A stretch of DNA of 64,000 nucleotides from an uncultured Desulfobulbus sp. (lineage in GTDB: Bacteria > Desulfobacterota > Desulfobulbia > Desulfobulbales > Desulfobulbaceae), in assembly GCF_963665445.1 (NCBI RefSeq), contig NZ_OY762276.1, positions 3,962,601-4,026,600 of the forward strand. The letters run 5' to 3'. Position numbers and translations under genes: made by a program. The notes under the pieces were generated by a model. It was not told the origin of the DNA and searched no databases. It saw only the letters and a program-made list of their open reading frames with translations. This document shows, one piece after another, positions 1 to 8,774 of the stretch (position 1 is its first letter; each line of letters opens with the position of its first letter).

Positions 1-87
1 ACCAGGGGAAAGAGGCGCCTGCTTTGGATCGGTCCCGACCGTACTGCCAGAATGTTCAGAGAATTTTTCGACTGGCTCGGTAAGGCA
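1..87 (+). pseudogene. ISL3-family transposase fragment
   Basis: Frame 1 from base 1 reads a stretch ending in RRLLWIGPDRT, then REFFDWLG, which resembles the middle of ISL3-family transposases, where a 'LLWIG.DRT...FF..LG' segment precedes the catalytic part. The similarity stops near base 87, where the sequence becomes very AT-rich and the frame continues with unrelated residues until a stop. The 5' part lies outside the window. This is seen as a truncated remnant marking the left border of the AT-rich island; the family call is from memory of the motif. Confidence 0.5.
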
Positions 88-223
88 ATAATATTTATTA
101 ACCAGGTCATTGGTAGCCGAACATTCAGCATACACCTAACTGGTTGTAGATCCCTAATTCATACATTGCTGGCATGTTCGCTAATTTATGAACTTGTTAA
201 TAATAACTAGCTAGTATTTACTG

Positions 224-850
224 TTAAAATGATATGGTTATACTTTTATCTTTTAAATTTAATGTTAAATTCAGGCGTTTAAGCAATTGGTGAAATTCAT
301 TAATTCCTTCGTCTGATTCAAGTAAACCAGGAAAAATTTTATCATTTCTAATTAACCTGGATAATTCAGTTAAATAATTAATTACAACTTTGGTATCATT
401 AGTATTGAATTGTATACCAGAATGATATTTAACCGAAGTGCTGTCATTCAATTCTGGGTTGTAATTTGAGAAAATTACTATTGGAGATTTATTATAATTT
501 ATCTCTTTCTGGAAAAATCTTTTATTTTTATTAAAAATATCTACGATATTTTGAGATCTTAAAAAATCAGGTAAATTTTCATTATTTACAAAAATGACAA
601 ATAAGTTATCTTTTCCGATAGATCTCCCTAGATTACATGCTGCGTCTGTCAAATTTTTAAATTCATCAGGATTATTTTTGTAAAATTTTACCATCTCCGG
701 ATCTGGTATCAACAAAAAAGTATAAGAGTTAAATTTATTTTCAATCTTTTGATTATCTTCAAGTTTATATAAAATATTTGAATTATTTATTTGGTCTGTA
801 CAGGATACACAATTTAATAAAATTATTATTAAAAAAATTTTAAAATTCAT
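224..850 (-). CDS. Predicted lipoprotein of unknown function in AT-rich island
   Basis: I do not recognise this protein. From the ATG at 850 it is 208 residues and begins with MNFKIFLIIILLNCVSC, a lipoprotein signal peptide whose lipobox cysteine is followed by TDQ. The ORF can be extended 14 codons upstream, but the internal start is preferred because it puts the hydrophobic stretch at the N terminus. The mature part is Asn/Lys/Ile-rich, as expected from its AT-rich DNA, with no motif I can name. Its start overlaps the 3' end of the upstream peptidase gene by 11 bases, so the two are probably translated together. It is the last of three co-directional lipoprotein genes and was probably acquired with them. 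Confidence 0.7.
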   Translation of the reverse strand: MNFKIFLIIILLNCVSCTDQINNSNILYKLEDNQKIENKFNSYTFLLIPDPEMVKFYKNNPDEFKNLTDAACNLGRSIGKDNLFVIFVNNENLPDFLRSQNIVDIFNKNKRFFQKEINYNKSPIVIFSNYNPELNDSTSVKYHSGIQFNTNDTKVVINYLTELSRLIRNDKIFPGLLESDEGINEFHQLLKRLNLTLNLKDKSITISF

Positions 851-2012
851 AGTCAATATTATTGTATAAAAAAACGAAGGATTCATAACCATCTATGGAT
901 ATTGGTATGGTTACATCACACATTCTAATTGGTATTCCATCTTCTTTAATCGGCTTTCCATTATGGCCAACAAAATATCTATAGTGATTATCATTGATCC
1001 TGCTCCACGTATCATTGTGAATAGCAGCAATTTTCCAAAAATTAATTGATCTGTATAATTCGTAATTACTGTTATAGATTTTCAATTTTTTATTTTTACT
1101 TTTAATTAATCGTATTTTACTAATATAATTCGATTTAAATATTTCAGGAATATACCCTGTTTTGTATACAGCAAAATTCACATCACCTAAATCGTAAAAC
1201 ATTTCAAGGGAATTTTTACTTACAAAATATCCAGATAGCCTGGCTATTCTTTCTTTATTGCTGTTTTCAATTTCCTTGCTCTCGTTTATCAAAAAATGAT
1301 TAATTTTTTCAAAATATGATAGATATTTTCTTGGATTGATACTTGCATTATTCATTGCTTTTAGTGCAAACAAGTCAGCTGATGATTCAAAAAACCAGTT
1401 AGAATAATCATAATTCGGCATAATCTTGTCGTTAAATTCAGATCTATAAATTTTAACAGGTGAAAATATATTGAAAATTTTATAACTATCTGAATCAATT
1501 ATTTTTCCTGTATTATATTCTGACATAATTTGCCATCTGTTTCTCGCTTCAGTATGGCCATACCCCAAATGGCATACTTCATGAGCAAACAAACCATACA
1601 CAGTTTCATCATCAGCAAAATATTTAGATCTTGATTCAATTATTGAACTTGAGATTACTACAGTATAAGGAAGGAAGGATGTGATTATCAAACCATCAGT
1701 ATCCACAATAACTAATTTGAAATTGTCTTTTTTACTTTCAAATTTATAATTACTCTTATTTATAACATTTTTTAGTAATTTATTGTATTTACAATATTGA
1801 TATGTCTCCTCATTGTAAGTACCTCTAGAATGATTTTTTATTAAATCATCAAAAGCTTTCTTGGAATTATGAAGTATTTTATCGTTGACGTGTTTTAATT
1901 CGTTTTTGTTTACACTATTTGGTGGTATTTCAAAGCTTACACATGAATAAAGAGACATAGAAATAGCAATAGTAATTATAAATGTATATGTGCTATTGAA
2001 CATAAAATTCAC
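840..2012 (-). CDS. Predicted lipoprotein metallopeptidase (M48-like, HExxH)
   Basis: 390 residues. An N-terminal hydrophobic segment ends in LYSC (Cys24), a lipobox, so the protein is likely membrane-anchored outside the cytoplasm. Residues 143-150 read AHEVCHLG, a zinc-binding HExxH motif with a Cys in the variable position, and residues 209-213 read ESSAD, matching the downstream ExxxD glutamate ligand typical of M48 peptidases. The rest is not recognisable, and length and composition differ from HtpX/BepA proteins, so family M48 is an inference from the two motifs. It sits between two lipoprotein genes with overlapping ends (20 and 11 bases), implying one operon. The strongly AT-biased codon use differs from the rest of the window. 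Confidence 0.7.
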   Translation of the reverse strand: MNFMFNSTYTFIITIAISMSLYSCVSFEIPPNSVNKNELKHVNDKILHNSKKAFDDLIKNHSRGTYNEETYQYCKYNKLLKNVINKSNYKFESKKDNFKLVIVDTDGLIITSFLPYTVVISSSIIESRSKYFADDETVYGLFAHEVCHLGYGHTEARNRWQIMSEYNTGKIIDSDSYKIFNIFSPVKIYRSEFNDKIMPNYDYSNWFFESSADLFALKAMNNASINPRKYLSYFEKINHFLINESKEIENSNKERIARLSGYFVSKNSLEMFYDLGDVNFAVYKTGYIPEIFKSNYISKIRLIKSKNKKLKIYNSNYELYRSINFWKIAAIHNDTWSRINDNHYRYFVGHNGKPIKEDGIPIRMCDVTIPISIDGYESFVFLYNNIDYEF

Positions 2013-2412
2013 ATGAATTTATATCATTTTTTTTAAAATTACAGACCTCGGAATCTTTTGGGAGATTATTGACTTCATAGCTTTCGTTTTGTTTTAAATT
2101 AAAATCATGCAGTATTATGTATTTGCACAATATATTCCCATGGTTCACTTTATCTTTTTTGCATCTTTTTAAATAAATTATTGATCGTAAATCATAACTA
2201 GCTGTTTGTTTAATTGTCATTGAGCCATCGTTATCTTCATAATCAACATAATCGTAATCATAATCATCTTCATCGTATTTCAAATGAGGCAATGTTATTT
2301 TTACATTTTGTTTCTTATTTGCAAAATATCTATTGTCATGTTTGAAATTAACACAAGAATTCAATATAGACAAAAATAAAAATAAAAATAAAAATAATAT
2401 ATTAGTACGCAT
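1993..2412 (-). CDS. Predicted acidic lipoprotein of unknown function
   Basis: Starting at the ATG at 2412 this is 139 residues. The first 20 residues are an unusual signal peptide, MRTNILFLFLFLFLSILNSC, with a lipobox Cys; the repeated Leu-Phe dipeptides are encoded by a perfect hexanucleotide repeat. A very acidic, Tyr/Asp-rich patch follows (DEDDYDYDYVDYEDNDG, about residues 46-62), perhaps a metal- or protein-binding surface. Two paired cysteines occur in the C-terminal half. No family is recognised. It is the first gene of the three-gene lipoprotein operon. A 10-codon upstream extension exists but would bury the signal peptide, so it is not used. Confidence 0.65.
   Translation of the reverse strand: MRTNILFLFLFLFLSILNSCVNFKHDNRYFANKKQNVKITLPHLKYDEDDYDYDYVDYEDNDGSMTIKQTASYDLRSIIYLKRCKKDKVNHGNILCKYIILHDFNLKQNESYEVNNLPKDSEVCNFKKNDINSCEFYVQ
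2372..2395. repeat. Four perfect AAAAAT hexamers
   Basis: Four head-to-tail copies of AAAAAT lie inside the signal peptide codons of the minus-strand gene at 1993-2412. Read on that strand each unit encodes Leu-Phe, so gain or loss of a unit changes the length of the hydrophobic core without shifting the frame. Confidence 0.9.
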
Positions 2413-2456
2413 TATATAAAATCGAATTCTGGTAGTGTTCAATTTAAATGATAAGG

Positions 2457-2474
2457 TTTCATGCTATCATGAAA
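2457..2474. promoter_or_regulatory. Inverted repeat upstream of lipoprotein operon
   Basis: TTTCATG and CATGAAA are perfect 7-bp arms around a 4-base centre, 45 bases upstream of the first lipoprotein start and just beyond the 3' end of the group II intron. It could be an operator for the operon or a feature of the intron's 3' exon; only the symmetry is seen. Confidence 0.35.
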
Positions 2475-2484
2475 AATTCATGAA

Positions 2485-3107
2485 GTCGAATAGCCCAAGG
2501 GGAATCGCCCCCCCCCAGGCCCTCACAGATCCGGACGTGAACCTTTCAGTTCAACCGGCTCCTCATGTCCACCTCTCGTTTGATCGAGGCGTGAATTACT
2601 TCGAGGTCTCCCATCTCTGGTTACCCCAAAAGCACTCATGGATATGTTATCCCCTTCGCTCCACCCCCATTACAGAGAACTCAACGCTACAACGAGGTAA
2701 TCCGTCCCTGTGCTCCGCATCGGTACTCTCATCCTTGTGGGGCTTCCACTTGGATTTCTCCCTTGCCATCGGAACGACAGGTTTCCACGTTCCACACGAA
2801 AGCCCAGATCATGTTCACGCCACCTTTATGCCGGCTGCCGCTCAGACAGTAAACAGGTTCCCTCCGAACTAATCCTGGGATGGAAAAGGCTCCCTGTTTC
2901 GACAGCAACTTATATTTTCGACACCTCATCAGTGGTTCAGGGTTATTCGTCTCCATGATCCATACCTGATCCGGTCTTGCCAGGCCTTTTCCTTAACGCT
3001 CACCACCATGGCTCTTTACCATCGCAGCTTAATGTGGTTTGGAGCCTGCTCCTGCAAGCCGACCCCGAGGGACCTACCCTCATCTTTCGTGCAGCCTCGT
3101 GGCGCAC
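2485..3107 (-). mobile_element. ORF-less group II intron
   Basis: Read on the minus strand the element starts with GTGCGCC at 3107, the consensus 5' end of bacterial group II introns, and ends with CTATTCGAC at 2485, with an A seven bases from the end that suits the branch point. A 34-nt domain V with a GAAA tetraloop lies at 2528-2561, followed by a G-rich domain VI hairpin. A candidate EBS1, CCTTTTCC (2882-2889), is complementary to the last seven bases of the 5' exon, GGAAAAG (3108-3114). No reverse transcriptase or maturase ORF fits in 623 nt, so mobility or splicing would need a protein in trans. The exact ends are inferred from consensus, and the host gene is not recognised. Confidence 0.8.
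2528..2561 (-). ncRNA. Group II intron domain V
   Basis: The minus strand folds as GAGCCGG paired with CCGGATC, a bulge, then TGAACT paired with GGTTCA, closed by a GAAA loop, 34 nt in all. This is the size and shape of catalytic domain V. The catalytic AGC triad is present on the 5' side; one lower-stem position is G opposite A rather than the usual G-U pair. Confidence 0.8.
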
Positions 3108-3668
3108 CTTTTCCAATTTATCCTGACACTCGCCTGACGGTTTGCCTCCATGAGAAGAATACAAATAATGGGTGAGGTCAACCAAATTTAACCTGTCGAA
3201 AAGCTGACTCTATCTATTGGGATGAGAGCAAATGGGATTTAAACTGGAGGCCAGTTACGGGCGGGTATTATGGCGAGCAATGGAGGAGGTGGCGACTATT
3301 TGCTTGCCTTTCAATCAAGGAGGGGTGTAGCGGGATTTTTTTTCTAAAATCAGGGTGAAAGTTTTCTCATTTTACATGAAAAAGTTTCTGTGAATACGTG
3401 ACAGCTTACACCTTGCGTAGGATTTAAAGCTTTTTTGATATTTGTCGTTCTCGTAAAAAAACCCGAGAACGACGTTTCGAGCTTCGTAAGCTGCTGATTT
3501 CACGATGCGTGACATTCAGGTTTTTGACTTTTTACGAAGCCATCATATTTGGATTCAACTTAAAATTTCAGCCAAAATTTTTCAATTCATTCCTCTAACT
3601 CACTGTTTTAAAACCAATCCCACTATATTTCATTTAATCCCACCTTATCCCGGATATGGGACCATACC
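3108..3668. other. Gene-poor stretch between intron and ykvI-like leader
   Basis: No convincing gene is seen. The intron's 5' exon (3108-3185, minus) is open but short and unrecognised. A perfect 10-bp inverted repeat, GTCGTTCTCG/CGAGAACGAC, lies at 3444-3453 and 3464-3473 with an A-rich loop and could be a terminator or binding site. The segment from about 3480 onward should contain the promoter of the ykvI-like gene, but I cannot place -35/-10 boxes with confidence. Confidence 0.5.
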
Positions 3669-3684
3669 TTGTGGTCAACTACAA
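3669..3684. promoter_or_regulatory. Candidate GntR-type operator
   Basis: TTGTGGTCAACTACAA is an imperfect palindrome 26 bases upstream of the ykvI-like start. Its layout resembles operators of the FadR/LldR/GlcC branch of GntR regulators, which often control lactate or glycolate genes. This fits the dehydrogenase fragment downstream, but no regulator gene is present and the site is inference only. Confidence 0.3.
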
Positions 3685-3715
3685 AAACGCAACCAACACA
3701 GAGAGGACCAATGAA

Positions 3716-3723
3716 TAGATATA
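3716..3723. repeat. IS1595 target-site duplication, left copy
   Basis: TAGATATA directly abuts the left inverted repeat and is identical to 6714-6721 at the right end. Eight bases is the usual duplication length for IS1595-family elements. Confidence 0.9.
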
Positions 3724-4514
3724 AGTGGGTATGCAGTTTGCTCAACCGGCCACATGATGTAGTATGGGGGCATGGAAACCCAAAAGTATCCTGTTGCCGG
3801 AACCGACTACCCACGGACTTTCCAAGAATTTGATATTTGGTTTGCCAGCGAAGAAAATTGCCTTCAATATGTTGCTAAGCTTCGATGGCCCGACGGTTTT
3901 CGTTGCCCCTCCTGCGGCGTAATAGCTGAAAATCCATCTCTGATGGAAAGAGGCCTTTATCTGTGCAGGCAATGCAAGCACCAAACTTCGATTACGGCTG
4001 GTACACTGTTCCATAAAACGCACAAACCACTTCGTATCTGGTTTCTGGCGATGTGGTTCGTCACGAGTCAAAAGCATGGGGCCAGTGCCCTTGGGCTGAA
4101 GAGAGTTCTTGGCCTCGGAAGCTACAATACTGCATGGGAGTGGCTGCACAAACTGCGTCGCGGAATGGTCCGCCCTGGACGAGACCAGTTGAAGAGCCCT
4201 GTTGAAGTTGACGAGACGTACATTGGTGGAGTTGGGGCACAAATCAGAGGGCGCGGTGCCGAAGGAAAGACAATTGTGGCGATAGCTGCTGAGATCAGAG
4301 GGAAAGGGCCTGGCAGAATACGCATGGCGGTGGTGCCGGATGTATCGTCGGAGAGTCTCCATACATTTATCGAGGATAATGTTCAGATGGGTTCCGAGGT
4401 GCGCACTGACGGATGGAGCGGATACAAGGGCTTGGAAGACAAAGGATACCGGCATAAAGTCATAAACATTGCGGCAAGTGGCGATCCCGCTCATGTAGTC
4501 ATGCCAAGAGTTCA

Positions 4515-4519
4515 TCGAG
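4515..4519. repeat. Nested IS target duplication, left copy (TCGAG)
   Basis: TCGAG here and at 6467-6471 flank the inner element directly. The five bases are consistent with IS1634-family insertion, and their removal with the element repairs the outer transposase frame. Confidence 0.85.
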
Positions 4520-6466
4520 CCTGGGTTTACGGGTTGTGGAACACGCCTAGCCGCAAAGCCTTGCCTGGTGGGCGTTGGCGGGTGGTGCCGATTTTGGCGT
4601 GTGCCCACAGGTATTGCACTTATTTTTCAAGGGGCTTAATGCCAAAAATTTTGGTCGGTAGCGGAGTTACAAGTTTTTTCATCAGTTCACGACAGGCTTC
4701 CGGCGCTGAATTAATCTGAAAAAAACTGTGCTGGTCGTTTTGAAACTCAGTGGCTTGAAGTTTGGCTAAGTTGCGCCGTATCCGGGACCAGGGCTCCCCG
4801 CACTCACGTTCCGCAACGCGCTCTATGAGCAGCGCCAGAACACAGATTTTTACATGCGTTTCGATGCGCCGTGCGGCCCAATGATACATAGGCATCATTT
4901 TGATCTGGGTACGCTTGAGGGAGCGGAAACACCGCTCGATAACCAAAAGTCCTTTGTAGCCAAGGGCCGCATCTTCAAGGCTGATGGTGTCATCGTTGGT
5001 TTCCAGCACCCACTTGCCGTCGTAGCGTTTGGCCTCGGTGATGGCTGCTCGGTCCAGGCGAATTTTACCGGCCTCGGTTGTTGTCAGGTACCGCTTGTAT
5101 CGTTTTGAGGCCAGCAGTTCGACTGCCCATTGGGTAGAAGCATTACGGTCCTTATGGTTGGCAAGCTCCTCTTCGAGCATGCCGGCGATCTCTTCTCGAT
5201 GTATTCGTTGCCGCTCTGCTTCCTTTGGGTTGAAGCAGAGGATGTATCGCCGCCGTCGCTCGCCATCGCCGATAACAACCTCCTTGGCTTGCAGGCTGTC
5301 GGTGAAGGTGGTGAAGCGACCTGGTTGCGAGAGGACCTCTTTCTTGATTTCGGCCACCGATGCCATGCGGGTGGCGAGCAGGTATTTGCCACAGGCCCGT
5401 GCAAGTTCTTCTCGGTTAGCGGAGGAGTTCATACCCGAGTCGGCCACGAACAGCGCTCGACCGAGGTTCCAGCCTCGCAGGTCCTTTCTGATGCGTTTGA
5501 TCGTGGATACATCCGCCGTGTTACCGGGAAAAATCCAGCTTTTCACCGGCAGCCCTTCCCGGGTAACCGCCAGGGCGAGCACGATTTGCGGCGTCCACGT
5601 GCCCTCCTTGGAGTGGCCGTACTGACGCAGACCGTCGTTTTCATCGGCCTCGTCCTCGTAATCAATGGAGAATGAAGCCGTCGTGGTGTCGTAAAAAATC
5701 AGATCGACCGAGAGGTTGAACAGATTAGCGGTCTGGAAAAAGACAGCCTCCTCCACCGCATCAATATGCTTGTGGAGAAAGTCCATGGCCTCATACATCT
5801 GACGCAGTTTCAGGCCTTGGCATTTGGGCAGATGGACCTGCTCCAGCCACCGGTCCCAAACCCCGAGCTTGGATTCCGGTGCGCAGAGACGATTCGCCGT
5901 CATGGCCAGCAAGGCCTGATCGTAGGCAACGGCATACTTGCCTTTGTCCAGCAGAGACCGCAGCGCTTTGCCGATACCCAACCGCTCCCAAAGGGTTTCG
6001 ATGACCAGCACTGTGCCGAGTTCCACTGTGCGCAGGATCTCAAGATCGTCGGGCAGTCCACCACCTTGAGCCTCCTCGCTACCAGCGGGGTCAACAATGG
6101 TTACCCCGCAGACTCTGGCTATAGATCGGGCGAGCCGCACCAAGGACTCACGGTCGAGCTGATCGGCGCGTCCGAAGCTGTGGATGATGCGGGCAACGGT
6201 GGAGTTGGTCTCCGGATTGCGCTCGTTGTGGGCGAGCTGGAGATACTCGGTAACGGTGCCGTTCTTGTTTTTTCGTTTCGTGGTTCGCAGATACATGACT
6301 GCCCACCACGTTAGCGTGTTAATTCGCGTATTTCAACTGAAATATCGCTTCGCGTGTGCCCACAGATTTTGAGATTTTCACCACGCGTAAAATTTTATCA
6401 CATTGAAATTGCGTGATATTTTCTCCGGCACTGCACTAAAATGTGCCTACAACCCGCAAACATAAG
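4520..6466 (-). mobile_element. IS1634-family element (IS4-like superfamily)
   Basis: A 1947-bp element with imperfect terminal inverted repeats. The left end contains GTTTACGGGTTGT and the inverted right end GTTTGCGGGTTGT. It carries one full-length minus-strand transposase gene and is inserted in the opposite orientation inside the IS1595 transposase gene. The uninterrupted transposase suggests it arrived recently, after the IS1595 copy. Confidence 0.85.
4620..6296 (-). CDS. IS1634-family transposase
   Basis: 558 residues, intact. The start, MYLRTTKRKNKNG, and the following VARIIHSFGRADQLD are typical of IS1634-family transposases, as is the DDE core with FYDTTTASF, then VALAVTREGLPV, FVADSGMN and, near the C terminus, ERCFRSLKRTQI with the final acidic residue. 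It would catalyse cut-and-paste movement of its own element. The start ATG at 6296 gives a normal family length. Its codon use is GC-rich like the chromosome, unlike the island at 224-2412. No lesion is visible, so it may still be active. Confidence 0.9.
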   Translation of the reverse strand: MYLRTTKRKNKNGTVTEYLQLAHNERNPETNSTVARIIHSFGRADQLDRESLVRLARSIARVCGVTIVDPAGSEEAQGGGLPDDLEILRTVELGTVLVIETLWERLGIGKALRSLLDKGKYAVAYDQALLAMTANRLCAPESKLGVWDRWLEQVHLPKCQGLKLRQMYEAMDFLHKHIDAVEEAVFFQTANLFNLSVDLIFYDTTTASFSIDYEDEADENDGLRQYGHSKEGTWTPQIVLALAVTREGLPVKSWIFPGNTADVSTIKRIRKDLRGWNLGRALFVADSGMNSSANREELARACGKYLLATRMASVAEIKKEVLSQPGRFTTFTDSLQAKEVVIGDGERRRRYILCFNPKEAERQRIHREEIAGMLEEELANHKDRNASTQWAVELLASKRYKRYLTTTEAGKIRLDRAAITEAKRYDGKWVLETNDDTISLEDAALGYKGLLVIERCFRSLKRTQIKMMPMYHWAARRIETHVKICVLALLIERVAERECGEPWSRIRRNLAKLQATEFQNDQHSFFQINSAPEACRELMKKLVTPLPTKIFGIKPLEK

Positions 6467-6713
6467 TCGAGTAGCTTCTCTCTTTAGTCGTGTGTGGCTT
6501 GGAACTCACCAGGGAGCAATTCGGCCACCACACTTGGCTTATTACCTTGACGAGTTCACGTTTCGATTTAATCGACGTAACTCGAAGACCCGAGGGTTAT
6601 TGTTCTATCGGTTGATGGAACAGGCTGTAGATTGCGCCCCTGCTCCCCGTAAAATTTTGATTGGTGGACAACCACAACCTGTGGTGCGTGGTTGAGTAAA
6701 CTGCATACCCACT

Positions 6714-6721
6714 TAGATATA
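6714..6721. repeat. IS1595 target-site duplication, right copy
   Basis: TAGATATA, identical to 3716-3723, directly follows the right inverted repeat. The ykvI-like reading frame resumes at the next base. Confidence 0.9.
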
Positions 6722-7876
6722 TTCCAGGGTATCTGGCCATAGCGCTGGTCTGGTTCAGTTCCCATTTCGGCGGCGGATTTGCCTCAGGCCGCCAGATTGT
6801 GGCGTTTTACCTCAATCACCATTGGAGTTCCCTGTTCATGCCCGCAGTGTCCATGGGTATCATGGGGACCTGTATGTATTTCTCAATGGTTGTTGCCATA
6901 GATACCAGACCTACGATTACAGCACCTGGTCCCAAAAGATGTACGGTGAAATCGGCTTTTTTGCCGTTCCCCTCTATGAGGTTCTGGTGAATGCCATTTT
7001 GCTGCTGGCCACCTCGGTAGCCTTTGCAACAGGCGGCACGATTCTGAGCCAGCTGTTCCATACCTCCTACATGCTCAACACCTTTGCCATCGCGGCGGTC
7101 ATTTTCGTGTTTACCATTTACGGATCGGAACTGGTGCGCAGATCCGACGCGGTTGTCTCAGTTCTCCTGATCATCAGTATGTTCATTATCTATCTGCCGA
7201 ACATCATCAAATTTTTTCTGAGAATTCTTCAGAATATCGAGGCCATCAAAACCGGTGCAATTGCTGTCAGCGGCCCGGCCTCTTTCTGGGATGCCCTGTG
7301 GTGGGGGGTGAAATACGGCACCCTGCACTGTGCTGCCATCGGTGCCTATATTGTGCATGCACAGGTCTGCCCGGACACAACCTGCTTGAAAAAAGCTATC
7401 GGTATCGGAATATTGATTAACTGTGTGATTATGTACCTGGCCTACTTCGGAATTCTCGCCTTTGCCGATCAGGGCATTCTCAAGGAGGCAGTCCCCGCCC
7501 TTTTCGTTGTGCTCCACGGCGTGGGCGGCCCCTGGATGACCACCCTTATTTCCCTCTGCATCGTTGTCGGCTCGGTTTCCACGGGCGTGGCCCTTGTCTT
7601 TGGCACCACCAACCGGCTGGTTACCTTTCTCGGTCGTCATCTCGATGCAGCGGCCAGGTCCCGCAAACAGCGGCTCCATGCCATGTTTTCCTCCATCGTG
7701 CTGATCGCTCTCTGCTGGCTGGTCGCCCTGTTCGGTCTCATCCCGCTGATCAGCAAAAGATACGGCTCGATGGGTTGGGTGACCTTGTTTCTTATCTCGG
7801 TTCCGGCCGTTCTTCGCGGTGTAGGCCTGTGGCGCTTCAAGGATGAAAGGGCAGATTGTGAAAAAGGAGCTGTGCA

Positions 7877-8770
7877 TTGACCACAATAGCCGAGACAATG
7901 CGGCAGATTCTGCCCGCTGACCGAGTCCACGACCATCCGGCCCTGGTTGCCACCTACGCAGTGGATGCCAGCTACTATGAACCACGCGCGCTGCTTGTGG
8001 TCGATGTGCATAACCTAAAGGAAGTACGCGCAGTGCTGGAAAACTGTGCCGCAAATAAGCTCGGCGTCACCTTTCGTGGAGCCGGAACCGCGGTCAGTGG
8101 CCAGGCCTGCGGAGAAGGTGTGCTCGTCCGGTTGATGGGGCCGGAGTGGAAACGTCTTGAAGTGCTGGACCAGGGCAAGCTGTTATGGGCGGGCAGCGGG
8201 GTCATCGGCATTGAGGTCAATGAGGCCCTGGCTCCCTTTCAACGAAAGATGGGCGCCGCCCCGGCCTCGATCACCTCCGCTACCATGGGCGGGATCATTG
8301 CCGACAACTCGGCCGGTATGTGCTGCATGGTTGAAGAAAATTGCTATCATGCCATCCAAGGCATGCGGCTGATGCTGGCTGACGGGACCTCTCTGGACAC
8401 AACCGATCGCAAGAGCGTTGCCGACTTCCGCCAGTCCCATGCCGACCTGCTGGATACACTGAGCAGCCTGCGAGCACAGGTGACTGCCGACAATGACGTC
8501 GTTGCACGAATCAAGCGCAAGTATGCCATTAAAAATACCATCGGCTATACGGTGAATTCCTTTGTCGACCATGAAGACCCCATTGATATTCTCGTGCATC
8601 TCATGGTCGGCTCGGAGGGAACGCTCGGCTTCATCCACGAGGTATTGATGGAGACCATCCCCTCCCCCCCTCTGCGGGCTGTCGGCCTGCTGTTTTTCCC
8701 CTCGATGCACGTTGCCACGGATCTGGTCGTCGCCCTGAAAGACCGCTGCAGCATCGACGCGGCGGAGTCA
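7877..8770 (+). pseudogene. FAD-linked D-lactate/glycolate dehydrogenase, truncated by IS200
   Basis: The TTG start at 7877 overlaps the stop of the ykvI-like gene (TTGA), preceded by AAAAGGAG. About 298 residues remain. The FAD-binding (PCMH-type) half is present: TFRGAGTAVSGQACG (about 64-78), PASITSATMGGIIADNSAG (about 131-149) and VGSEGTLGFIHEV. Such proteins oxidise D-lactate, glycolate or other 2-hydroxy acids, and the longer ones are fused to a Fe-S (CCG) domain. The coding similarity stops at about 8770, where the IS200 element begins, and the missing C-terminal half is not found on its far side (9395 on). This is therefore a deletion, not a simple insertion. Which substrate it used cannot be told from this part. 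Confidence 0.8.
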
Positions 8771-8774
8771 TGTA

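Larger units (their letters stand above)
3772..6695 (+). pseudogene. IS1595-family transposase, interrupted by IS1634-type element
   Basis: The N-terminal 249 codons (3772-4519) contain a zinc-ribbon-like region, CPSC...CRQC, and the DDE-fold start VEVDETYIGG. The C-terminal part (6472-6695) contains GTHQG, LDEFTFRFNRR and RLMEQAV, the usual end of ISXO2-like transposases. Joining 4519 to 6472, that is removing the nested element plus one TCGAG copy, restores one continuous frame across VHRVASLF and gives a 323-residue protein of normal length. The catalytic domain is therefore split, and this copy cannot make its own transposase. Confidence 0.9.
3724..6713 (+). mobile_element. IS1595-family element carrying a nested IS
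   Basis: The left end, AGTGGGTATGCAG (continuing to 3748), matches the inverted right end at 6689-6713 with one mismatch over about 24 bases. Flanking 8-bp duplications are perfect. Without the nested element and its duplicated 5 bp the unit is 1038 bp, a normal size. It sits in codon 5 of the ykvI-like gene, in the same orientation as that gene. Confidence 0.9.
3711..7880 (+). pseudogene. YkvI-like membrane transporter, split by IS1595 and frameshifted
   Basis: The start ATG at 3711 follows GAGAGGA. Codons 1-4 (MNRY) lie at 3711-3722 and codon 5 is cut by the IS1595 target duplication TAGATATA. Joining 3723 to 6722 gives MNRYIPGYLAIALVW in one frame, then GGGFASGRQIVAFY, the N-terminal signature of YkvI-family integral membrane proteins (APC superfamily-like). 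The reading frame then breaks at about 6903-6910: AIDTR in one frame and TYDYSTWSQ in the next, explained by one missing base. The remainder (about 330 residues, many hydrophobic segments) runs to TGA at 7878-7880, which overlaps the TTG start of the dehydrogenase gene. The substrate is unknown; lactate or glycolate is suggested by the neighbour. Two independent lesions make it non-functional, unless the frameshift is a sequencing error. Confidence 0.8.

Noticed and set aside
3444-3473. Perfect 10-bp inverted repeat with A-rich loop
   Set aside because: Could be a terminator or binding site, but has no T tract and no clear neighbouring gene end; reported only within the intergenic entry.
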